64,000 nt of DNA from Arthrobacter agilis (GTDB lineage: Bacteria > Actinomycetota > Actinomycetes > Actinomycetales > Micrococcaceae). The position numbers and the translations under genes are program-made. The stretch lies in assembly GCF_030816075.1 (NCBI RefSeq), contig NZ_JAUSXO010000001.1, positions 2,046,001-2,110,000 of the forward strand, given 5' to 3'. The notes under the pieces were generated by a model. The model was not told the origin of the DNA. It ran no database searches and was given only the letters and a program-made list of their open reading frames with translations. Positions 1 through 8,163 of the stretch are shown piece by piece (the first letter of the stretch is position 1; every line of letters starts with the position of its first letter).

Positions 1-8
1 AACGCGTT

Positions 9-17
9 TCCTCTCTG
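9..17 (-). promoter_or_regulatory. Probable ribosome binding site of atpB (gene lies left of the window)
   Basis: On the minus strand positions 16 to 10 read AGAGGAA-like purines (AGAGAGG then AAACGCG), a good Shine-Dalgarno sequence pointing off the left edge. Downstream of two atpI-like genes the expected next gene is atpB, the F0 subunit a. The gene itself is not visible, so this is an inference from order and the purine run. Confidence 0.4.
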
Positions 18-87
18 CAGTGTCCATCGTTGGGCAAGATCTGTTCGGTCGCAGTGGAACTGGTCCGACTCGTTAAGTTCTGGGGAT

Positions 88-408
88 TCACTCGTGTCCG
101 TCCTCGGCACCGGTCGACGCCCGGGATCCGTCCTGCGGACTCGGGGTGTGGTTCCGGGTGAGGTTGTGCATGTGGGAGAGGTAGAAACCCCCTGCTGCAC
201 CTAAGAACGCTCCCGCCAGCACCAACCAGCGCGTGTCGAGGAGATTATCCAGCCCCCAGCCTATCAAACTCCACACTGCGATCCCGCCAATGATGTAGCT
301 GAGGACGGCTATACCGGCGTTGTAGCCGCCGTTCGCGAGGCGCGCGTCCTCGGTGCGTGCCGCGGGGTCGCCGTTCGCTCCCCGGGCGGGTTCCTGGGGG
401 GTCGCCAT
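88..408 (-). CDS. AtpI/AtpZ-like small membrane protein (F0F1 ATP synthase assembly)
   Basis: This 106-residue protein has a hydrophilic N-terminus, two membrane helices at about residues 31-51 and 61-80, and a charged His/Glu-rich tail. That layout matches the small ATP-synthase-associated AtpI/AtpZ-type proteins encoded just before atpB in actinobacteria. The ATG has an AAGGA site 7 bases upstream and starts one base after the stop of the preceding atpI-like gene, so the two are co-translated. Such proteins are thought to help assemble the c-ring or supply Mg2+. Sequence conservation is weak, so the assignment rests on topology and on the wecA-atpI-atpB order. Confidence 0.6.
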   Translation of the reverse strand: MATPQEPARGANGDPAARTEDARLANGGYNAGIAVLSYIIGGIAVWSLIGWGLDNLLDTRWLVLAGAFLGAAGGFYLSHMHNLTRNHTPSPQDGSRASTGAEDGHE

Positions 409-409
409 G

Positions 410-1105
410 TCAGCGTCCTTCCGTCAGATCGGACGGATCACCGGAGGACCGGCCGGCCGTGGGCCGTGCCGGAGCCTGCCCGGAAGGCTGTGCCGAAGGA
501 CCCGTCGGCGGCTCGGTCGACGGCTCGGTCGGCGGCAGCGATCGATCGGCGGCCGCGGAGTCCGTGGCGGCCCCGGTCCCTGTGTAGAGCGGCGTGCGGA
601 GGCGGGAGAAGGCGAACACCTCGGCGGCCTGCCAGACGAGGACTGTCGCGAGGGCGCCCGTGAAGAACCACGTGCGGTCCAGCCAGTCCGGTGTGCCGAG
701 GAGGAACAGGACGGCGGCGAAGCCGACGACCTTGATCGCGTAGGTGACGATGAACAGGCCGAGCGCCCCGGAGGGGTTCGTCCTTCCCGTGAAATGTCCG
801 ATCAGGAGACTGATGCCGAAGAAGGCCATCACGAGGACGGCCCCGAACAGCACGCTCAGGCCGGCCTCGGGCGAGGTGGCGAGGAATGCGGCGGCGGCGA
901 GGACGAGCGCGACCGCGCCGGCCGCTGCCGCGCTCCTGGCGAGGATGCCCAGCCAGGGGGATTCGGTGGCGCCGGACGCCCGAACGAGGTTCGGGTCGGC
1001 TCCGTTGGCCGGATGCTCCGGTCGTGGCACGCGTTGTCCGCTCTCTCGTCTGCGCCGCAGGGCGCACTGCTGGTCCTCCGTCGACGGCGTCGCGAGGCCT
1101 GGCAC
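410..1105 (-). CDS. AtpI-family ATP synthase accessory membrane protein
   Basis: A protein of up to 231 residues with four predicted membrane helices in its middle part (starting about residue 55) and a long Pro/Thr/Ser-rich low-complexity C-terminal tail. Four helices followed directly by the small two-helix protein and atpB is the usual actinobacterial layout for ATP synthase protein I. The start is uncertain. The GTG at 1105 lacks a clear ribosome site, and an in-frame GTG at 1030 would give 206 residues, but codon use between them looks coding. The tail of about 50 residues is not a family feature and may be disordered. Confidence 0.6.
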   Translation of the reverse strand: MPGLATPSTEDQQCALRRRRESGQRVPRPEHPANGADPNLVRASGATESPWLGILARSAAAAGAVALVLAAAAFLATSPEAGLSVLFGAVLVMAFFGISLLIGHFTGRTNPSGALGLFIVTYAIKVVGFAAVLFLLGTPDWLDRTWFFTGALATVLVWQAAEVFAFSRLRTPLYTGTGAATDSAAADRSLPPTEPSTEPPTGPSAQPSGQAPARPTAGRSSGDPSDLTEGR

Positions 1106-1181
1106 CGGGTCGACACGACGCGGCGTCGTCGTGCCCGGCGCCTGAAATTCTACCGCATGCCGAAGTCCGGGCCGGGTCCGC

Positions 1182-2204
1182 TCAGGCGTCCGCTGCGGCC
1201 CGCCGGCGGGCCAGCGCGCGGAAGATCCGCGGCGAGTACAGGTAGAGCGCGACGACGGCCGCGGCGAAGAGCGAGGCCGACACGGCGAGGGGCGCGGCGG
1301 CCGTGGCGGACACGAAACCGGCGGCTCCCGTCAGCGCGGACAGCACGGTGACGAGGAGCGACACCTGGACGTGGCCGAGTCCGGTGTCTGTGAGCCGCTG
1401 GTACACGTGCTGCCGGTGCGCGATGTAGAGGGGTTCACCGCGCCGGGCGCGCCGCACGAGCGTGGTGAAGGTGTCCGCGAGGTAGATCAGGACCGGCGAG
1501 AGCAGGTACTCGAGGTAGACCCCGGCCAGGAGACCCGTGACGGCGATCGCCGCGATGGTCGCGCCCAGCAGGTAGCTGCCCACGTCGCCGAGGAACACGA
1601 ATCCGCGGCCGAGGTTCCACGGCAGGAAACCCGCGAAGGCGGCGGCGAGCACGAGACCCGCGACGGTCAGCCACAGCTGGTCGCTGAGCACTCCCGCCGC
1701 GGAGTAGAACAGGCCCACGACGACTCCGTGCATGCCGGAGATGCCGTTGATGCCGTCCATGAAGTTGGCCGCGTTGATGTAGGTGGCCACGGCGATGGCG
1801 CCGACCGGCACCCACCAGTAGCTGCTGTCGTCGATGGTGGTCGCGAGGGCGACGGTGCCCACCGCCCCGACGAGGAGCTGCGCGGAGGCGCGGACCCTGA
1901 TGGAGAGGCCGCGGAAGTCCTCGATCCACCCGAGGGTCGCAGCGGCGGCGACCATGCAGAGGATGATCGCGATGAGCGACCGGTCGACCGAGACGAGCCC
2001 CGTGGCGAGGGAGAGCACCAGGGCGACGAGGATCGCGACAGCGACGGCCACTCCCATCCCCCGGATGACCGTGGTCGAGTGGGAGGAACGGTCATTGGGG
2101 ATGTCGATGACGCCCAGGCGCTTGAGCAGGGGCTTCACGACGACGGGCAGCGCGAGCGACAGCCCCAGGGCGACGATCCCGACGAGGGCGAGGAGCGGGC
2201 TCAC
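1182..2204 (-). CDS. WecA/TagO-type undecaprenyl-phosphate GlcNAc-1-phosphate transferase
   Basis: This 340-residue polytopic protein belongs to the MraY/WecA superfamily, which moves a sugar-1-phosphate from a UDP-sugar onto undecaprenyl phosphate at the inner face of the membrane and so starts glycopolymer synthesis. Visible signatures are an acidic loop EDFRGL near 95-100, NAANFMDGINGI at 144-155, FLGDVGSYLLG at 204-214 and the HRQHVYQRL loop at 263-271. About ten membrane helices are apparent. The GTG start overlaps the stop of the upstream CapD-type gene (GTGA), implying coupled translation. In mycobacteria the equivalent wecA-like gene also precedes the atp operon. The exact sugar cannot be read from sequence. 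Confidence 0.85.
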   Translation of the reverse strand: MSPLLALVGIVALGLSLALPVVVKPLLKRLGVIDIPNDRSSHSTTVIRGMGVAVAVAILVALVLSLATGLVSVDRSLIAIILCMVAAAATLGWIEDFRGLSIRVRASAQLLVGAVGTVALATTIDDSSYWWVPVGAIAVATYINAANFMDGINGISGMHGVVVGLFYSAAGVLSDQLWLTVAGLVLAAAFAGFLPWNLGRGFVFLGDVGSYLLGATIAAIAVTGLLAGVYLEYLLSPVLIYLADTFTTLVRRARRGEPLYIAHRQHVYQRLTDTGLGHVQVSLLVTVLSALTGAAGFVSATAAAPLAVSASLFAAAVVALYLYSPRIFRALARRRAAADA

Positions 2205-4156
2205 GACGACCGCCCACCGACGCCCGAGGCGGACGGCGGGACGTGGGCTGCCGGACGCCGTCCGGGCTCGCGGGAGGCCTCATGGACCGTGTCCGGGGAC
2301 GCCGGCCCGGGCTCGATCCCGCGCCTGCCGTGTCCGAAACCGCCCTCGGCCTTCCACTCCTGGAGGCTGAGCTGCTGCGGGTCGAGCGGCGCGACCGAGG
2401 TGTGGGAGATCTTGGGGTGCAGCGGGCGGGAGTCGTTCTCGCCCTCGCCGATCAGGTCCTCGTGCATCTTCTCGCCCGGTCGCAGGCCGGTGAAGACGAT
2501 GTCGATGTCCTTGCCGGACATCGCGATCATGCGCTGGGCCACGTCGAGGATCCGGACGGGCTCCCCCATGTCGAGGATCAGCACCTCCCCTCCCCTGCCG
2601 ATCGCGCCGGCCTGCACCACGAGCTGGCACGCCTCGGGGATGGTCATGAAGAAGCGCGTGACCTCGGGGTCCGTCACGGTGATCGGTCCGCCGTTGCGGA
2701 TCTGCTCGGTGAACAGCGGCAGCATGGAGCCGCGGCTCCCGATCACGTTGCCGAAGCGCACCGACACGTACTTCTGCCCGGTGCGCTCCGCGTGCCAGGA
2801 CGTGAGCTTCTCGGCCACGCGCTTGGAGTGGCCGAGGACGCTCGTGGGGTCGGCCGCCTTGTCCGTCGAGATGTTGACGAAGTTGGTGACCCCCACGGCG
2901 CCCGACGCCCGCAGGACGTTGAGGGACCCCTGGACGTTCGTCTTCCACGCCTCCTCGGGGTACTGCTCGAGCAGCGAGACGTGCTTCAGCGCCGCCGCGT
3001 GGAACACGACCTGCGGCCTGCGGTCCTCGAAGATGTTCAGCAGCGCGTCCGCGTCGCGGATGTCGGCGAGGACGGTGTCGCGCCCGGTCAGGAGGCCGCG
3101 CCCCGTCAGGGAGATCTGCGTGGACTGCAGGCCGGTCTCGTCGCGGTCGAGCATGATGAGTTCGGCGGGCGCGAAGGCCGCGAGCTGGCGGCAGAGCTCG
3201 GAACCGATCGAACCTCCCGCGCCGGTGACGAGCACGCGCTTGCCGGTGACGTACCCGGCCACTTCGTCGGGGTGGATGTCCACGGGGCGCCGCCCGATCA
3301 GGTCCTCGACCGCGACCTCCCGGAAGTCGGCGATGGCGGCCCCGGCAGCGCCGAGCATGTCGCGCAGCGGCGGCAGGACGAGCACCTTGATCCCGAGGCC
3401 CGCCACGAGATCGGAGACACGGCGGACCTGCGCCGCCTCGACCTCCGCGAACGCGATGACGAGGACCTGGGCCTGCGTCCTGGCGGCGATGTCCCGGAGG
3501 TCGTCGATGCGCCCGAGGACGGGCACGGTGGACAGCCGGAGGTGCTTCTTGGCGGGGTCGTCGTCGATCAGGCCCACGGGGAAGTAGGGCGACTCCGGGT
3601 CCTGCATCATGCGGCCGACCAGCGAGTTGCCGAGGAACCCGGCCCCGTAGATGAGGGTGCGCTGGGCGTCCTCCCCCGGCTTGGCCTTGCTCTCCACGTA
3701 CATGCGCTTCAGGTAGCGCGTCGCGGCGAGGAACATGCAGGCGAACGGGAACGCGATGATCCCGATGCTGCGCGGCACCTCGATGACGGTGAAGAAGGCG
3801 ACGCTCGTGAGCACGAGGATGACGGCGACGAGCACGGCGACGATGACCAGCAGCTTGGCCTCGTGGAAGCTGCCGAAGCTGTATCTGCCGCGGTACAGCG
3901 CGAAGCTCAGTCCCACCACCAGCTGGGCGACGACGGCGACGGCGCAGAACGCCGCGACGCCCGGGACGTTGACCTCCTTCACGAGGAGCTCGTAGCGCAG
4001 GATCAGCGCGAGGAGGATGGCCACGATCCAGGCGACGGCGTCCAGCAGGTACTGCGACCACAGCCAGATCGCAGGCTTGTCGCCCGCTGGAGCCGTGGCG
4101 GTGGAGTCTGGCGTCCGGGCGGTGGAGCCTGGTGTCCGGCCTTGGTTGAGTCCCAT
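2201..4156 (-). CDS. CapD/FlaA1-like membrane-bound nucleoside-diphosphate-sugar epimerase/dehydratase
   Basis: A 651-residue protein with four N-terminal membrane helices (about residues 30-150). A first Rossmann-like domain has LIYGAGFLGNSLV near 170, and a second SDR domain has VTGAGGSIGSELCRQ near 310-325. This is the long CapD/WbpM class, which acts on UDP-sugars such as UDP-GlcNAc for envelope polysaccharides. At the catalytic stretch STDKAADPTSVLGHSK (about 425-440) the classical Tyr of YxxxK is Leu, where long-form members usually carry Met. An ATG at 4156 with AGGA close upstream was chosen over a GTG at 4267, because the extra residues look non-coding. The stop overlaps the wecA-like start. 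Confidence 0.85.
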   Translation of the reverse strand: MGLNQGRTPGSTARTPDSTATAPAGDKPAIWLWSQYLLDAVAWIVAILLALILRYELLVKEVNVPGVAAFCAVAVVAQLVVGLSFALYRGRYSFGSFHEAKLLVIVAVLVAVILVLTSVAFFTVIEVPRSIGIIAFPFACMFLAATRYLKRMYVESKAKPGEDAQRTLIYGAGFLGNSLVGRMMQDPESPYFPVGLIDDDPAKKHLRLSTVPVLGRIDDLRDIAARTQAQVLVIAFAEVEAAQVRRVSDLVAGLGIKVLVLPPLRDMLGAAGAAIADFREVAVEDLIGRRPVDIHPDEVAGYVTGKRVLVTGAGGSIGSELCRQLAAFAPAELIMLDRDETGLQSTQISLTGRGLLTGRDTVLADIRDADALLNIFEDRRPQVVFHAAALKHVSLLEQYPEEAWKTNVQGSLNVLRASGAVGVTNFVNISTDKAADPTSVLGHSKRVAEKLTSWHAERTGQKYVSVRFGNVIGSRGSMLPLFTEQIRNGGPITVTDPEVTRFFMTIPEACQLVVQAGAIGRGGEVLILDMGEPVRILDVAQRMIAMSGKDIDIVFTGLRPGEKMHEDLIGEGENDSRPLHPKISHTSVAPLDPQQLSLQEWKAEGGFGHGRRGIEPGPASPDTVHEASREPGRRPAAHVPPSASGVGGRSS

Positions 4157-4360
4157 GATTCCTAACGGTGTCAGGCAGTGCACCACCGCGTCCCGCACCG
4201 GGCGTGCTGCTGCCGGGACAGTCCCGCGCCGGCAGGGCCGGGACCGGACCGACGGGGGCCGGAACACGGTGTAATAGACTGCTGTTACCCGAGAATACTA
4301 GCCGCCCCGCCCGTGCCAGGCCCGTTGCGCACCGCGCTGGCGCGGCCCGGAAGGACCACG

Positions 4361-5347
4361 TTGCACGTCCCCGACGCCGGCAGTCCGCGCGTGTTCATCG
4401 TCATCACCACCTTCAATCGGGCCGACCACCTGCAGCAGCTCCTCGCCTCGATCGACACCCTGGATCCCGCACCGTCGGGCGTGGTCGTCGTCGACAACGC
4501 GAGCACCGACGGCACCGCGGACCTCCTGGCGGCCCTCGAGCCGCGCGTGCCGGTGATCGTGCACCGCCTCCCGACGAACGTGGGCGGCTCGGGCGGTTTC
4601 GCGGCCGGCGTGTCGCGCGCGATCGGCGAGGGGGCCGAGTGGCTGTGGCTCATGGACGACGACGTCGTCGTCATGCCCGACGCGCTCGCGTCCTTCCGGC
4701 CCTGGCTGGACCATTACTCCTGCATCCACGGGCGCCGGTACGACCACGCGGGCGAGCCGTTCTTCTGGCAGCACATCCTCGACGAGTTCCTGGGGGTCCA
4801 TCTGCCGGTGCGCGGGGACGTGTTCGCCCGTTCCTCGGTGTTCCACACCAACGTGGGCTGCTTCGAGGGCATGCTCGTCTCGGCGGACGTGGTGCGTGAG
4901 ATCGGGCTGCCCGACGCGCGGTTCTTCCTCAACGGCGACGACCTCACCTATGGGTGGCTCATCTCCCGGCGGTATCCGGTGGCGTACGTCGACGCCTTCG
5001 TGCTGCGGAAGACCCGCGCCCAGCGGCAGGTGGACCTCGGCGTCCGGCACCTCAACGACTCCAGCGATCTCTCGCGGTTCTGCGGCATGCGGAACCGGGG
5101 GCACCTCGCCCGCTACCTGCGCCTGCACGGCCGGTTCAACCGCGTGGGGTTCGGCCTCGGGACGCTCCTCTCGGCCGGGAAGGAGCTGGTGCGCCTCGTC
5201 GCCGTGGAGAGGTCCCTTTCCGGTGCGCCGGCGCTGTGGCGGGGATGGCGGGCCGCCCGTGCGATCCTGCGCGATCCCGACTGGCAGCCGGAGCCGCCCC
5301 TGACCGCGCCGGCCGGGCAGTCCCGGTCCTCGGGAGGGACGCGATGA
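4361..5347 (+). CDS. Family 2 glycosyltransferase (galactofuranosyl/rhamnosyl-transferase-like)
   Basis: A 328-residue GT-A fold enzyme. Seen are VFIVITTFNRADHL at 11-24, the nucleotide-binding VVDNAST at 43-49, NVGGSGGF at 73-80 and the metal-binding WLWLMDDD at 94-101. The combination N[VL]GG[SA]GGF plus WxWLMDDD is typical of GlfT- and rhamnosyltransferase-like actinobacterial enzymes that build cell-wall glycans. The start is a TTG: AAGGA lies five bases upstream at 4351-4355, and earlier in-frame GTG/TTG codons lack such a site. The ATGA overlap with the next gene indicates an operon of two. The donor and acceptor sugars cannot be told. Confidence 0.8.
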   Translation: MHVPDAGSPRVFIVITTFNRADHLQQLLASIDTLDPAPSGVVVVDNASTDGTADLLAALEPRVPVIVHRLPTNVGGSGGFAAGVSRAIGEGAEWLWLMDDDVVVMPDALASFRPWLDHYSCIHGRRYDHAGEPFFWQHILDEFLGVHLPVRGDVFARSSVFHTNVGCFEGMLVSADVVREIGLPDARFFLNGDDLTYGWLISRRYPVAYVDAFVLRKTRAQRQVDLGVRHLNDSSDLSRFCGMRNRGHLARYLRLHGRFNRVGFGLGTLLSAGKELVRLVAVERSLSGAPALWRGWRAARAILRDPDWQPEPPLTAPAGQSRSSGGTR

Positions 5348-6300
5348 CCTGGCTCGTGCTCGGCGCTTCGGGTTTCGTCGGCTCCGCGATCATGCACGCC
5401 CTCCGGAGCGGCGGGATCGATGCCCGCGGGCTCCCCGCGCCGCGCCTGGCGGCGTCCGCACAGACACCCGCTGCACTCCTCGAGGCCGCTGCCGGGACGG
5501 ACGTCCAGGGGCTGGCGGCCGCGATGGAGGGCCACGACGTCGTCGTCAACGCCGCCGGACTGGCCACGCCCTCCGCCTCCGGGGGCGAGGACCTGCTGGG
5601 GGCGAACGCCCTGCTCCCCGCCGTCCTCGCACGGGCCGCGGCAGCGGCAGGGACGCGCCGCTTCATCCACCTCAGCAGCGCCGCGGTGCAGGGCCGGACG
5701 GAGAGGCTCGACGAGACGGACACCGTGCGCCCGTTCTCCGCCTATTCGCGCAGCAAGGCGCTCGGTGAGCAGGCGCTGGCGCTCGCGGCGGACCGCGCAC
5801 CCGGGCTGTCCGTGGTGACGGTCCGCGCCACCTCGGTCCAGGGGCGGGGCCGTCCCACGACGGCGTCCCTCGCGCGGCTCGCGCAGTCCCCGCTCGCCTC
5901 GGTGGCGTCCCCCGGCGACGCGCGCTCGCCGATCACTTCCGTGGAGGCCCTCGCGGACCTCGTCCTCGCCGTCGGACGGCACGGGGACGCCCCGCCGCGG
6001 ATCGTCCTGCAGCCGTGGGAGGGGCTCACCGTCCGCACGGTCCTCGAGGCGGTGGGCGGACGGCCGCACGTGCTGCCGTCCGCGCTCTGCCGGGTGGCGG
6101 TCCGGGGCGGCTACGGTGTGTCGGCGCTCCTCCGGGGACGGCTCGACGGCCACGTACGCCGCGTGGAGCTGATGTGGTTCGGCCAGGACCAGGCGCCCGG
6201 GTGGGCCCTGGAGGAGGGCCTCGCACCGGAACCCAGGGTGCGCGCTGTGCTGGCCGAGGCGCAGGACCGGGCACGCACGCCCGGGGCCGCGTCCGCCTGA
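5344..6300 (+). CDS. NAD(P)-dependent epimerase/dehydratase (extended SDR)
   Basis: A 318-residue short-chain dehydrogenase-like protein. The glycine-rich nucleotide motif LVLGASGFVGSAI spans 4-16, HLSSAAVQG follows near 109-117, and the catalytic pair appears as YSRSK (Tyr134, Lys138). This class epimerises or dehydrates nucleotide sugars. Its start overlaps the stop of the upstream glycosyltransferase by four bases (ATGA), so both are probably used in one glycan pathway. It ends facing the sua5 gene across a short stretch with tandem repeats. The substrate is unknown. Confidence 0.8.
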   Translation: MTWLVLGASGFVGSAIMHALRSGGIDARGLPAPRLAASAQTPAALLEAAAGTDVQGLAAAMEGHDVVVNAAGLATPSASGGEDLLGANALLPAVLARAAAAAGTRRFIHLSSAAVQGRTERLDETDTVRPFSAYSRSKALGEQALALAADRAPGLSVVTVRATSVQGRGRPTTASLARLAQSPLASVASPGDARSPITSVEALADLVLAVGRHGDAPPRIVLQPWEGLTVRTVLEAVGGRPHVLPSALCRVAVRGGYGVSALLRGRLDGHVRRVELMWFGQDQAPGWALEEGLAPEPRVRAVLAEAQDRARTPGAASA

Positions 6301-6311
6301 CGCCGATCAGC

Positions 6312-6337
6312 GGGCCGATCAGGCGGGCCGATCAGGC
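6312..6337. repeat. Tandem 13-bp repeat between convergent genes
   Basis: Two perfect copies of GGGCCGATCAGGC follow each other, with a diverged third copy (CGCCGATCAGC) just to the left. The right copy runs into the 3' end of sua5 and supplies its stop codon on the minus strand. No terminator with a T-run is visible here. Confidence 0.7.
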
Positions 6338-7030
6338 GGAGGGTGCTCCCGCGTCGTGCCCGTCCGTCGCCGGGGCACCGTCGATGCCGATGATGCCCGG
6401 CACCACCTCGCGCAGGCGCTCGAGCGGGATGGTCCCCTGACGGACGACGCTGAGGGTACCGCCCGTCGCATCGACGATGGTCGAGCCCGTCCCGTCGGCC
6501 GCGGTGCGGGGACCCGCGTCCAGGTACACGGCGACCGATTCCTCGAGCTGGCCGGCGGCGTCGGCCGCAGTGGTCGCCGCGGGGTGGCCCGTCCTGTTCG
6601 CCGACGAGACGGCCAGCGGCCCGGTCAGGGTGAGCAGTTCGAGGGCGACGTCGTCGTCGGGCATGCGGAGGGCGACCGTTCCCAGCGTGTCGCCGAGATC
6701 CCAGGTCAGGGAGGGCTGCGCATGGCAGATCAGCGTCAGGCCGCCGGGCCAGAAGGCCTCCGCGAGGGCGCGTGCATCCGGGTGCACGTCCGTCGCTAGC
6801 CCGTCGAGTGTCTGGATCCGCGGGATGAGGACGGGCGGCGGCATGTTCCGGCCGCGTCCCTTGGCGGCGAGCAGGGTCGCGACGGCCTGGGGTGAGAAGG
6901 CATCCGCGCCGATGCCGTAGACGGTGTCCGTCGGCAGGACGACGCACTGCTTGAGCGAGACGGCGCGCTGGGCGGCAGCGAGCCCCTCGCGGCGCTGGGC
7001 GGGGTCGGAGCAGTCGTAGCTGGTGGTCAC
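6332..7030 (-). CDS. L-threonylcarbamoyladenylate synthase (Sua5/YrdC family)
   Basis: This 232-residue protein makes threonylcarbamoyl-AMP from threonine, bicarbonate and ATP for the t6A37 modification of ANN-decoding tRNAs. Recognisable stretches are VVLPTDTVYGIGADAF at about 30-44, KGRGRNMPPPVLI near 57-69 and VSSANRTG near 145, all within a single YrdC domain. The GTG start has AAGGA eight bases upstream. The gene follows prmC and a glycosyltransferase in the same direction, as in other actinobacteria where sua5 follows prmC. The length fits the short YrdC/TsaC-like form rather than long Sua5 with its extra C-terminal domain. Confidence 0.9.
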   Translation of the reverse strand: MTTSYDCSDPAQRREGLAAAQRAVSLKQCVVLPTDTVYGIGADAFSPQAVATLLAAKGRGRNMPPPVLIPRIQTLDGLATDVHPDARALAEAFWPGGLTLICHAQPSLTWDLGDTLGTVALRMPDDDVALELLTLTGPLAVSSANRTGHPAATTAADAAGQLEESVAVYLDAGPRTAADGTGSTIVDATGGTLSVVRQGTIPLERLREVVPGIIGIDGAPATDGHDAGAPSA

Positions 7031-7077
7031 CGGTTCATCCTTCCACTGCGGGGCGGGCCTCCGCACATCGGCGCGGA

Positions 7078-8163
7078 TCAGGACGGCGGCGGACCGAAGC
7101 CGGTTCCCCGCAGTCCGGCGGAGTAGGCCGCGAACCAGGCCCTCAGCCCCTTGAGGTCGCGCCGGGTGAGGAAGTAGTAGGGGAAGCCGACGACGTCCGC
7201 ACCGAACCAGCGCAGGTTGCGGTACTTGCGCGCGTTGTAGGCGCGGTTGCGGAAGTAGGAGAAGCGCTTGAAGTCGCCGTCGGGGATGACGGGCGTGATG
7301 AACCCGCCGAAGATCGGCTTCATCTCCGACCACGTGGCGGGGTGCCGGACGGCGACGGTGGCGAGCGTGCCGTACTTCAGGCCGGCCTTGCGCACACGGG
7401 CCAGGAAATCCACCTCGTCGCCGCGGATGAAGTACTTCATGTCGGGCAGCCCGATCGTGGAGAACACCTCCGCGCGGATCAGGGCGCCGTTGAAGAAGTG
7501 CACCATGTCCGGCAGGTAACCCAGCGGTTCGAGGGTGGCGCGGTCGTTGGTCAGCAGCCCGTTGATGCGGAAGTTGAAGGACAGCCGCGTGGGGTCGTCC
7601 GTCGCGGCGACGAGCGGGCTCACGATGTCCAGGTCGTGCTCGTGTGCGGCACGGAGCAGTTCGGCCAGGCAGCGCTCGTCCTCGGGGTGCCCGTCGTCGT
7701 CCATGAGCCAGATCCAGCGGGCGCCGCTCGCGAGGGCCGCGAGGATCGCGAAGGCGAAGCCGCCCGCCCCTCCGAGGTTGGCCTCGGAACGGAGGTAGTG
7801 GATCGCGCTGCCCGCGGCCGTCGCCGCATCGACGACGTCGGTGGCGGGCTTCGTGCCCGAGTCCACGAGGGCCACGCGTGCGATCGGCGCGCTCTGGGCG
7901 GCGAGCGAATGCAGGAGCTGCGCGAGCTCCTCGTGCCGGTCGTAGGTGACGGCGGCGACGGCGACGGTGTCCCGCGCGTCGGCGACGGCGGCCGCGGCGG
8001 CCTCCTCGACGGTCGTCGCGACCGACTCGCCGGCGTCCGGGCCGGTGGTCGAGCCCGCGATCGAGCCCGTGATCGAGCCCGTGATCTTGCCCGAGCCCGC
8101 GTCCGGGACCGGTGTCGTGCCTGGCACCGATACCGGCCCGGCCTCCGTGCTGCTGTCCGTCAT
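7078..8163 (-). CDS. Family 2 glycosyltransferase coupled to prmC
   Basis: A 361-residue GT-A enzyme. The first ~75 residues are low-complexity (GSITGS-type repeats and an Ala-rich stretch) and the catalytic domain follows. It has VAAVTYDRHEEL, then LVDSGT, NLGGAGGF and WIWLMDDDG, with a later FIRGDEVDFL acid pair. The same motif set occurs in the plus-strand glycosyltransferase at 4361, so the two probably serve related cell-wall glycans. Its ATG overlaps the prmC stop (ATGA), giving tight translational coupling to a release-factor methylase. The partner sugar is not identifiable. The N-terminal Thr/Gly/Ser repeat is unusual for the family. Confidence 0.8.
   Translation of the reverse strand: MTDSSTEAGPVSVPGTTPVPDAGSGKITGSITGSIAGSTTGPDAGESVATTVEEAAAAAVADARDTVAVAAVTYDRHEELAQLLHSLAAQSAPIARVALVDSGTKPATDVVDAATAAGSAIHYLRSEANLGGAGGFAFAILAALASGARWIWLMDDDGHPEDERCLAELLRAAHEHDLDIVSPLVAATDDPTRLSFNFRINGLLTNDRATLEPLGYLPDMVHFFNGALIRAEVFSTIGLPDMKYFIRGDEVDFLARVRKAGLKYGTLATVAVRHPATWSEMKPIFGGFITPVIPDGDFKRFSYFRNRAYNARKYRNLRWFGADVVGFPYYFLTRRDLKGLRAWFAAYSAGLRGTGFGPPPS

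Noticed and set aside
1371-3587. A 738-codon open frame opposite the wecA-like and capD-like genes
   Set aside because: Antisense to two genes with clear motifs; product lacks any family signature.
4157-4267. Longer N-terminus of the capD-like protein starting at GTG 4267
   Set aside because: The added residues are Arg/Pro-rich without a ribosome site and overlap the AT-rich divergent promoter region; the ATG at 4156 fits better.
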